Origin: Asterias rubens
Lineage: Eukaryota; Echinodermata; Asteroidea; Forcipulatida; Asteriidae
Reading direction: 5' to 3'
Assembly (NCBI RefSeq): GCF_902459465.1
Contig: NC_047065.1
Coordinates: 22,023,828 to 22,087,827 of the forward strand
Length of the DNA stretch: 64,000 nt
Under the pieces are notes generated by a model that did not search any database, was not told where the DNA came from, and worked only from the letters and a program-made list of their open reading frames with translations. This document shows, one piece after another, positions 55,294 through 64,000 of the stretch. Within the stretch, counting starts at the first letter, position 1; each line of letters begins with the position of its first letter. Made by a program: the position numbers and the translations under genes.

Positions 55294-58200
55294 TCAGGTT
55301 GTAAAGATCTTCGTTGGGTTCATCAAGTTATCAGGATCTAACGCCGACTTGATCCGCCTCATGGTCTGAATACCATCCTTGCCGATTTCCCGCACCAGGA
55401 GTTCTCGTTTGCCGAGTCCGATGCCGTGCTCACCTGTGCAAGTTCCACCTATGTCAATGGCGCGTCTGTTTATTATAAAAATGAATAATAATAAGCTGCT
55501 ATTTACAGAGACATATTTCATGGAAGACCCACTCAGTCAGGTAGGGACTGAAAATGCCAATCCACAAAGTGTCCCCAGTCAGATTTGAAAAAGGAACATT
55601 ACAGATTAAAGATGCTATGTAAGATTTTTTGCCCCAAACAATGGCTCAAATGAAAGCTTGCAACTTTCTCGACCCCCATCAAAATACCTATTGAATTTTA
55701 AATCAAAATGTTTAGGTCAAATCGGCCAAAAGGCTGACAAAGCATCTCTAAGTAAGAAAAACTTGTCTAAGATCCTGGATTTACATAAAACTTACACGGT
55801 CTAATGATGATGATAGTAGAAAGCATCCCTTGAAATGTTTCTGAATGAAATGTCAATTGATGAGTAATAAATAAACAAGTTTCCTGCTTGAAGTTTATGT
55901 CTAGTGAATGTTTTTTTATTTTTTTAAAGTTTTTATTAATGTCATGCAAAATGTGACCCAGATGGCCGATCGATCTCAAACTTCTACAGGTTTGTCAGTT
56001 CGTGTATATGGTGGATTACATAAAGTGCTTACACTGTCAGAAACTGTTTTGTTAGCAATAATCAATACTGTAACGTTCCTTTAAAGCCATTATAAACTTT
56101 CGGTACAGAAAAAAAAATTGAAGTTCACAGATTTACAAATAATTCACAGGGTTTACAGAAGGTAATGGTGAAAGACTTATCTTGAAATATTATTCCATAA
56201 AATGCTTTACTTTTGAGAAAACATTAAAACAATATTAATTCTCGATAGCGAGAATTACGAATTTATTTTAAACACATGTCATGACACGGCGAAACGTGGG
56301 AGAAACAAGGGTGGGTTTTCCGTTATTTTCTCCCGACTCCGATGACCGATTGAGCCTAAATTTTCACAGGTTTGTTATTTTATATATAAGTTGTGGTACA
56401 AAAAGTGTGGGCCTTGGACAATACTGTTTACCGAAAGTGTTCAAAGGCTTTAAAGATTGGCACAGACTTCAGCAGGTTGAGAGGAATATTCAGGACTTGC
56501 AAAAAAAACAAACCACATACCTTCCCAAGCGATCACAAAAGTCTTTCACCGTTTTAACCTCTGCTTGATCATCAGGTTGAATCGGAATTAAAACATGGAA
56601 GTTCCCATCTCCAACATGGCCGACAATAGTCCCTATAAAATTACCACAAGATATTTATTACAACAACCGTGAATTCATTCTGAATAAATGGGCTGTTGAA
56701 GCTACAATGTACAGCTGTTCACAAAAATCAACATTTTCACAAGCGTATACAAACCGTATTCTTGGAGGGAGGGGGGTTAATGCTTTCATTTTCTTAAAAA
56801 AACATCAAATAAAAAAATTAATGGCCTTTATGCACCGTTAAATAAGATCCAGGCATGAAGGATGTTGATCATAATCTACCTCAACTTAAAGAGATGCTTT
56901 TAATTGGCTGAAAGTTCATCTGAATTTGCATATTGTTGAATAAGAAAAATATTGCATTGTTTGTTAAGATGATCTTCCCTTCAAGGGAACTCGGCAAACT
57001 CCCAAAGGAGGCTATAAACACCTGGCGTGCAACAGCCAATCGCTCTCTCACACAGACATCAGTTTATCGCCAATGATTATGTATTGCACAAATCAAGAAA
57101 TTTTGTCATTCAGTAACTAGACGACAACTGTTTTAGTCACAAGACACCTTGCACGGTTTGGGGATGGTGATGGTGGACGCTGGCTTCCCTTGTAATGTTA
57201 TTTGCTGGGGTGCTGTGGTTTTGGCGGATGGTTGAAGCAATGTCACGGGAGTAATGTTTTGTCTAGTTTTTGGCACGTGGGAGAGCACTGACCAGTTGTG
57301 ATATAATGGTATAATATCATGGCTGGTTGGTGGGCTTTCTGCATGCTAAAATAGTTTTTCGTCGCACTGAGACGAGGATTGTGATGTGACTTGTTTTACT
57401 CATTTCTCGGGAGCTGTAGCGTCTCATTGGGCGGTGTTTGCTATCATTGTCCTTTTTTTGTTGTTTGTTTTTTGAGGTTTTTTAGTACATTCTTGGTTTT
57501 TATTTTTATATTGTATAATTATATTGTTATCGTTGGCAGGGGTCTGGTTTTACACATCTTTTGATGACAGTTTTTATACTTTTGTTTTAACCTTGACAGC
57601 CCCTGTAAAACTTGTAACTATTGTGTATGTCTAAAGATTGAAAATAAATAAATAAATAAAAACCAATGGTTAGCTTTGGGTTTCGAATCCACAACTTTTT
57701 TATTCAAAACCCATAAGTCCTGCAGTCCAACCACCGGATCGCAGTGACAATATTTACAGGTATAATGAACTACAGATCTATTGAATAGGAAAGTATCAAT
57801 TATTCACAAAGGAGTCAAATAATGTGCAGCCATTTGAGAGTGGCTTCTATCTAAAACAAGCTACAGTTGTCTTTGCTCACCGTATAGTCCTATATTCTGC
57901 AGATCTTGTTTTGTTTCAAGAACAACTTGAGGCAGCATGGAGATTGGAACACAAACATCAGTTGACAAAGCCTGAAAAAGAAGTGCAACGGCCGCGTTCG
58001 ATTAGCTTCCCCCGAGTCGACCCTGGACTGCCCCCGGTACGTTTGAACAGCTTCGACGTCATTCCAGGGGGCTCACCCGGGTCAACCCCCAGTGCCCTGC
58101 TGGTGGAATGAGTCACTTTGGGCTGGCCCGAGGGCATGACATCCACACGAGAGGGCGAGTGTGATCGTTTGATTAGCTCTTGTCAGAGGCTCACCCAAAT

Positions 58201-61200
58201 GACCACCGTGGGGTCGACATGGGGAAGCTATTCGAATGAACCTATACTACCTGTAAACAAATTGTTAGAAAAACACTTTCTTGGTACTGATCAATGGAGA
58301 GCTGTTGACAGTTTACATAGTTTTTGAGAAAGAGGTAATTTCTTACTCAAATAACAAAAGAGTTCAACTGAATCCTGTTATTGTGCATATGCAAGCACAC
58401 AGAGTTGTGCAACAAGGGTGTGCTCTGTTTCATTATTCTCTTGCAGCTTTGATTAGCCCGTGTTCACAGGTTTGTTCTATATGCATATTATGTTGGGCTG
58501 GTCTTTGGCAATTACCAACAAATCCAGTGCCTTAAAGGCAGTGGACACTATTGGTAATTACTCAAAATAATTATTAGTATAAAACCTTACTTGGTATTGA
58601 GTAATGGGGAGCTGTTGACAGGATAAAACATTGCGAGAAACAGTCCCCTCAGAAGTAATGTAGTTTTTGAGAAAGAAGTAATTTTCCACGATTTTGATTT
58701 TGAGACCCCAAAATTAGATTTTAAGGTCTTGAAATCAAGCATCTGAAAGCACACAAGGGTGTTTTCACTTTCATTCTTGCAGCTTCAACGACCAATTGAG
58801 CTCAAATTTTCATAGCTTTGTTATTTTATGCGTATGTTGAGATACACCAAGTAATCTTTGACAATTACCAATAGTGTCCGGTATCTTTAAACTCATTCCC
58901 TGCTAAATTCTGGTTTCTTTATTCAGGACCATACCTTCCGACCAGGTCGCTCAGCCATGGTTGCGTACAGGCAGTCGTGCCGAGCCTTCCACAGTTTATT
59001 TCTATCCTCCGCCCTATCTGCCCACTGGAATTCAGACCCGTTGTTTGCACTGACTATTTCCTCTAAAAATCCAAGCATGGGTAACAAAAAAAATTCTAAC
59101 ATCATCTTTAAGTGAACATTACAGAATCGATTTTTCGCTAACAAAATAGTTGCTGGCAGTGTAAAGCACTCTCTAAAAAATGTCTGCCTAGCAAAACTCA
59201 ATAGGATACCAATAAAAAAATGGTGAATTAGACATGGTAATTTGGCTGGTAAACCAATAAAAAATGGTGAATTAGACATGGTAATTTGGCTGGTAAACCA
59301 ATAAAAAATGGTGAATTAGACATGGTAATTTGGCTGGTAAACCTACTCTGGTTAGTACCATCTGGTTGTGCTCAGAGCAATTCTATGAAATGGACATCCG
59401 ATCATAACCTTTTGTGGTTTGTTTCAAAGCCTATAAGCTCTTAAAAACATAGAAACTATCAGCAGAACAAACCGGCTCTTCTCAGAGCCACCTACCAACT
59501 CACAAAAGGGATTTTTACATGGTGTCACCAAACCTTACTTACTTAATTTAACATTGTGTTATCGCAAACCCTATACTCTTATTTACTAGCATCATCAAAA
59601 CTGTTTCTGCATGAATTTCTTTTTTGAAATTTTATGCCAAGAGGTAACTCCGACTTTAATAGGTGGAAATTTGCATCGGGGATAGTGGATATTAATTTTG
59701 GCTTTTCCCATAAACACCAAATGTGTGTTAGCACTGTGTACTTGGTAATTTCGCAGGCTATGTGAGAGAAGTCACAGACATTACTCGGTTGGGATTTGAA
59801 CCCACAACCTTTGCAAATCTAGAGCACCACACACCGTTCCCTCATCTAGATGCTGAATAGGCTTGGATGAGATGTAGATGTGTCTTTACCAACAGTGCTA
59901 ACACCCATCTGTGTATTTGGGTAAATATTAATAACCCTGACTTGTCAGTTCTCTTACCAACATACTGGACTTGTGACTTGACACTGTCTTCGGACCCATG
60001 GAACTCTAGGAAGAGCGTCGGGGCAACCTTGTGGTTGAGGTGGCTGAATTTATTACATGCCTCCATCATCACCTCATCAAGAAATTCTTGAAGATATAAG
60101 GGAAGGGGGAGAAAATTAATAGATAATAGCAATATTAAAGGCAGTGGACACTATTGGTAATTACTCAAAATAATTATTGGCATAAAACCTTTCTTGGTGA
60201 CAAGTAATGTGGAGAGGTTGATGGTATAAAACATTGTGAGAAACGGCTCCTTCTAAAGTGCCATAGTTTTCGCGAAAGAAGTAATTTTCCACGAATTTGA
60301 TTTCGAGACCTCAGATTTAGAACTTGAGGTCTCGAAATCAACCATCTAAACGCAAACAACTTCGTGTGACAAGGGTTATTTTTCTTTCATTATTATCTCG
60401 CAACTTTGATGACCGATTGAGCTCAAATTTTCACAGGTTTGTTATTTTATGCATATGTTGAGATACATCAACTGTGAATGCTAGTCTTTGATGACAATTA
60501 CCAATAGTGTCCACTGCCTTAAATACAATATACATGTAGTAAGGATTGTGGTAACACTATGTAATGATAATCTCTAAATGAGTTGGGGCGGTTCTAAAAA
60601 GAACCGTTGGTTTCAACTCGACATTCCGATGTTTTTTGCAGAAGACGATCAGAGCATACTGATCGAAACGTTGAGTTGAAACCAACAGTTCTTTTAAGAA
60701 CCACCCCAACTCATTTAGAGATATTCATTACATGTACATGGTGTTATCGCAAAACTTACTATATCGTATTTTCCTACATGCAAAGTTTCAAATTCTACTT
60801 AATAATAATAACATTTATCTTAAAGCGCTTAAAGACACTGGACACTATTGGTTATTGCCAAAGACCAGTCTTCACAGAGACCAGTGTATCTCAACATATG
60901 CATAAAATAACAAACCTGCGAAAATTTGAGCTCGATTGGTCGTCGGAGTTGTGAGATAACTTTTATATGAAAGAAAAAACACCCTTGTCACACAAAGTTG
61001 TGTGCTTTCAGATGCTTGATGCCATGCTTAATTTCTAGACCTCAAATTCTAAATCGGAGGTCTTGAAATCAAATTAGTGGAAAATTACTTCTTTCTCGAA
61101 AGTTATGTTACTTAAGAAGGAGCCTTTTCTCACAATGTTTTATACTATCAACAGCTCCCCATTACTCGTTACAAAGAAAGTTTTCATGCTAATAATTTTC

Positions 61201-63677
61201 ATGTGAGTAATTACTAATAGTGTCCACTGCCTTTAATACTGTAGTTTCTAAGCGCATTAACCTTATATTACAAAGAGATGAGTTTTAGTAGAGATTTGAA
61301 TGAGACAGTAGAGGTAGCAGGACGGATTATTTCAAATATCAAGTATTTATTGGGTCAAATAAGTTTTTGTTTTTTTCAGTAGACTTGCAAAAGTATCCAC
61401 ACGTGTTATCTTTGCTGCAGCAGCAAGCGCATTTTTACACGCAAACATTTTTAACCGTACCACTATAAACAAAGCGAGGAATGAGACAAGTTTATACATC
61501 TGTCGCTGCTGCTGCATGTATAACAACAAACCAAAAAGAAAACTGACTGGGTAAATTGAAATAGTTTGGGATTGAACAAAGAGAAAGTGTTCAACCCCAA
61601 TTTAGTTAAAATTTACCCAGTCTTTTTCCCTTGTGGCCTTGTGGTTTAGTATTTGAAACCAGTAATGTTGGCAAATCCTCTCTCAGAGTGTTTTTTTTAT
61701 AGACCCCCCGTGCATGATGTCACACGCTAAAAAAGCGTCATCACTTGGGTCAAAGGACTCAGGCAAATGATTGGATGATACATGTAGCTGTTCTTTGAGC
61801 GTGAAAAACGTGTGCATGAAAACGCGCGCATCAGTGTAGTTTTTTGTGTTATGCAAGGGGTGAATTACAAAAAATGAGACAAACTTAGGATAATGCTTAC
61901 CGATGCGAGCCATTGGAACGCCACATTGCATCACCTGGGTGACCGTGTCCACAGCTTCCTGTACGGAATCAAACGAGCAAACTGCAGCCACCATCTGAAG
62001 GGTTTTAATAATAATAGCAATACAAATGTGCAGGTGAAATTCAATGTAATACCTGTGGTGGTTGGAGCGCTTGGCACCATTCCGAGAGCACTAGGGAAGC
62101 ATATAGGGACAACTAGGAGGATAGATCTGTTACAAGTTTTCCCCCCAGACAGTTTCTCTTGTGGTTTTTAACTTTATATCAACTTCAAACAAAGCAGTTA
62201 CCTCAAAGTTTTTCCTGCAGACTTTGACGTTCTGAGACCAAAACCAAAACCAAAATGATGCAATTAAAACCAAAAATTAAGAAAATGTTTAAGAAATGGA
62301 AAGTTTACTTTTGTTGATGATTTTTTAATCGTGAGGAAGCACTTACAGCTTCAGGTATCCCATGAAGCCTCAGTGTTGCCTTGGTGATGACACCCAGAGT
62401 TCCCTCTGACCCTACAAACAGACTCGTCAGGTTGTAGCCCGCAGCAGATTTCCTTCAAAAAAAAAAAAAATTCCAAACATATGAGCAAAGGGCACATCAT
62501 CTTCCTCCAACACCAAGTCACAAGTCAACTTTTTTTCAAGTCCAAGTGAAGTCACAAGTCAATGCTGAAACTTACAAGTCAAGTCACAAATAAAAAAAAT
62601 AGCGACTCGAGCCAGACCTGAAACCAAGTAGACAAAAGAAAAAAATAACTTTCTCTTTCCTTAAAATATTACTTGCTGAGGTGCTGTAGTTTTTGAGAAA
62701 TGAGTAAAACTAGTCACAAAAATAATATTTGTCTCAAAGAGACGAAAATTATTTTAGAATGTAAAACGTATATCAGCCAGTTATTGTAAAAATACCAATT
62801 ACCATAACTGAGAGTAAAATAATAAATAATAGTAATATTTTAAGGAAACCTTTCTACGATCATTATCTTCAAACTGTTTAAGTTTAATGTAAATATTTGG
62901 ACATTGGGTGTTGTATTATAAAAAGTAGACCCAGAGCCTTTAATGAAATGGCAAACCAAAACCTTAATACTTGATAGAATAGTATACAAATATTGAGTGG
63001 CTCAGAGTGGAGTGGGAGGAATATTATTGCAAGGTAAAATTTGGACTGTTCCATTTCACGAGGCTAAGCCTTGTGAAATGGAACAGTCCAAATTTTACCA
63101 AGCGATAATATTCCTTCCATTCCACGAATTAAAGCCACTATATTTGTTTTATATAACTGACATATAGATCTTTGTCATTTGATGTATTTTAAAAGTATAA
63201 CATTATGAAAAATCACACAAATTACTGGTTCGGAAAATGCACAAATTTAATAGCAATCGGATCACAACCTTTTGTACAGGTGCTCCTTTGTTTTAGCAGC
63301 GGCGCGACGGCGCTATACTGCTCAAAAACATTGGGAACAAGGATGATCCTAACTGTTGAATGGGAAATGCTGTTCCCCATGGGCGAATAGGTCTTTTTGA
63401 TCGCCGGTGCGGATGGGAGTAATAGTAAGTGTCACGAGAAGTAAGTTTCACCAATCAAATGACAAGGATCTGTATGTCAATTATATGAAATAAGATAATT
63501 GCTTTGTTTTGATGTACTTTGCTCTTTGTCCCTTGCCTGCCGTGTCAATGATAGTTCCATCCGCCAGGACAACTTCAAGGTTTAAGACATTCTCTTTCAT
63601 TGTACCGTAGCGCACTGCATTGGTTCCTGATGCACTTGTAGCCGCCATACCACACAGAGATGCATTGGCCCCAGGAT
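55294..63677 (-). CDS. LDHD: D-lactate dehydrogenase, mitochondrial FAD-linked (3' eight exons)
   Basis: FAD-dependent oxidation of D-lactate and related D-2-hydroxyacids, in mitochondria in the known family. Exons in coding order: 63677-63518, 62452-62347, 61994-61901, 60086-59958, 59062-58935, 57971-57881, 56632-56521, 55465-55294 (stop TGA 55296-55294). Every junction is in phase (entering exon phases 1, 2, 0, 1, 1, 0, 1, 2). Family blocks in order: [20 protein letters not shown] with AVRYGTM (end of the FAD-binding type 4 domain), [79 protein letters not shown] and [17 protein letters not shown]. These match vertebrate LDHD nearly position for position. The mitochondrial targeting segment and the first half of the FAD domain are beyond the right edge. 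Introns carry MITEs of families A, B, D, E and F. Confidence 0.97.
55755..56083 (-). mobile_element. family D MITE, reverse copy, left end lost
   Basis: ACATAAAACTTACACGGTCT to ACTGTAACGTTCCTTTAA. It meets a family B copy at the shared TTTAAAG. Confidence 0.8.
56082..56452 (+). mobile_element. family B MITE
   Basis: TTAAAGCCATTATAAACTTT to GAAAGTGTTCAAAGGCTTTAA, ending 69 bp before the LDHD exon at 56521. Confidence 0.92.
57990..58241. mobile_element. family F MITE, second copy
   Basis: CGTTCGATTAGCTTCCCCC at the left and GGGGAAGCTATTCGAATGAA at the right form the terminal repeat. The GC-rich body with CAGTGCCCTGCTGGTGGAAT corresponds to the 47953 copy in reverse. Confidence 0.85.
58245..58533 (+). 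mobile_element. family A MITE, old degenerate copy
   Basis: Order of blocks as in family A (TTTCTTGGTACTGATCAATG, TTTTTGAGAAAGAGGTAAT, CACAACAAGGGTGTG...), but strongly diverged and shortened. Confidence 0.6.
58535..58891 (+). mobile_element. family A MITE
   Basis: TTAAAGGCAGTGGACACTAT to CAATAGTGTCCGGTATCTTT; abuts the older copy on its left and ends 44 bp before an LDHD exon. Confidence 0.92.
59209..59342 (+). repeat. tandem repeat, three units of ~44 bp
   Basis: CCAATAAAAAATGGTGAATT followed by AGACATGGTAATTTGGCTGG, three nearly identical times, in an LDHD intron. Confidence 0.93.
59675..59835 (-). mobile_element. SINE type 3
   Basis: TTTGCATCGGGGATAGTGGA, ATGTGTGTTAGCACTGTGTA, then the reversed B box GGGATTTGAACCCACAACC. 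Confidence 0.75.
60137..60523 (+). mobile_element. family A MITE
   Basis: Full length, AAAGGCAGTGGACACTATTGG to ATAGTGTCCACTGCCTTAAA; about 50 bp upstream (- strand sense) of an LDHD exon. Confidence 0.93.
60582..60722. repeat. 140 bp palindromic MITE
   Basis: GAGTTGGGGCGGTTCTAAAA at the left and TTAAGAACCACCCCAACTC at the right, inner GGTTTCAACTCGAC and complement. Confidence 0.92.
60829..61236 (-). mobile_element. family A MITE
   Basis: TTAAAGACACTGGACACTAT to AATAGTGTCCACTGCCTTTAA with a small internal duplication (TGCTTGATGCCATGCTTAAT). Confidence 0.92.
62640..62895. mobile_element. family E element, partial
   Basis: TTTGAGAAATGAGTAAAACTAGTCACAA block with GTCTCAAAGAGACGAAAATT, as at 32830-32890. 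Confidence 0.6.
63008..63125. repeat. 118 bp palindromic MITE
   Basis: GGAGGAATATTATTGC...GGTAAAATTTGGACTGTTCC and the complement, around the centre AGGCTAAGCCT. Confidence 0.93.
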
Positions 63678-63777
63678 CTGAAGAATGAAAACAGATAAAA
63701 GTAATCGACAAAAAAAAAAATGTGCCATGCAGGTTTTTCACATTGAAGCCTCCCCAGTTTTTCCAGTTGTTAGATGT

Positions 63778-64000
63778 TAAATTTGCAACAGGGATAAAGA
63801 ATATTCATTTTGGTTTCAACCATATACACCGATAAGTATTATCACTAGCAATAGTACTTTCCAAGCTCTTTGAAGCACTCCCGTTACTTGGGTGGGATTC
63901 CGACCCACGACCCTTGCAATTCTAAAGCAGTGGTTTACCAACTAGACCAACGAGATTGCCCAGAAGCGAGAGGCAGTTCAAATTCTTTGTTTTAGCAGCG
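63778..64000 (-). mobile_element. SINE type 3, running off the window edge
   Basis: ATTTGCAACAGGGATAAAGA body, CTTGGGTGGGATTCCGACCC reversed B box and AACTAGACCAACGAGATTGC reversed A-box region; parallel to the copy at 21365-21560, including GAGGCAGTTCAAAT. Confidence 0.85.

Overview
This 64 kb window is nuclear DNA from an animal, AT-rich, with GT-AG introns and very dense in short non-autonomous repeats. The gene set and the repeats (tRNA-headed SINEs and about twenty copies of one ~385 bp palindromic MITE) suggest a marine deuterostome. An echinoderm, perhaps a sea star, is my best guess from familiarity; nothing in the window proves it. All five gene models were assembled by hand: every junction listed is GT-AG and keeps frame, and each protein aligns in order with a family recalled from memory.

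Layout: (1) 264-2009, + strand: the last two coding exons of a Scratch-type (Snail superfamily) five-zinc-finger transcription factor; the first exon lies before the window. (2) 9646-15996, - strand: a complete five-exon p22phox (CYBA) gene, the membrane partner of NADPH oxidases, with its proline-rich SH3-docking tail intact. (3) 19388-29448, + strand: a complete 11-exon cathepsin A-like (peptidase family S10) gene of 484 aa. Its reading frame is intact but the catalytic Ser and His and most of the substrate-carboxylate-binding residues are replaced, so it should encode a secreted or lysosomal pseudoenzyme. (4) 34269-49035, - strand: an 11-exon gene for an 850-aa protein whose N-terminal ~205 residues match the TIN2 (TINF2) shelterin domain, followed by a very long Ser-rich tail with a Cys/His cluster and a heptad repeat. 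(5) 55294-63677, - strand: eight 3' exons of mitochondrial D-lactate dehydrogenase (LDHD); the 5' exons lie beyond the window.

Between and inside these genes most of the DNA is repeat. Family A is a ~385 bp MITE beginning and ending in TTAAAGGCAGTGGACACTAT or a close variant. Families B, C, D and E are similar-sized palindromic elements, and there are several single-copy foldback elements. One is a 677 bp foldback with 9 bp target duplications and long terminal repeats (Mutator-like). Another is a 614 bp element with hAT-type ends and 8 bp duplications, nested in a larger element with subterminal tandem repeats. Four tRNA-derived SINE types and a LINE fragment are also present. Several insertions are nested, and two can be checked against empty sites elsewhere in the window.

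The five genes show no shared pathway. The two observations most worth following are the pseudo-cathepsin A, with its active site lost in an otherwise conserved fold, and the unusually long invertebrate TIN2-like protein.
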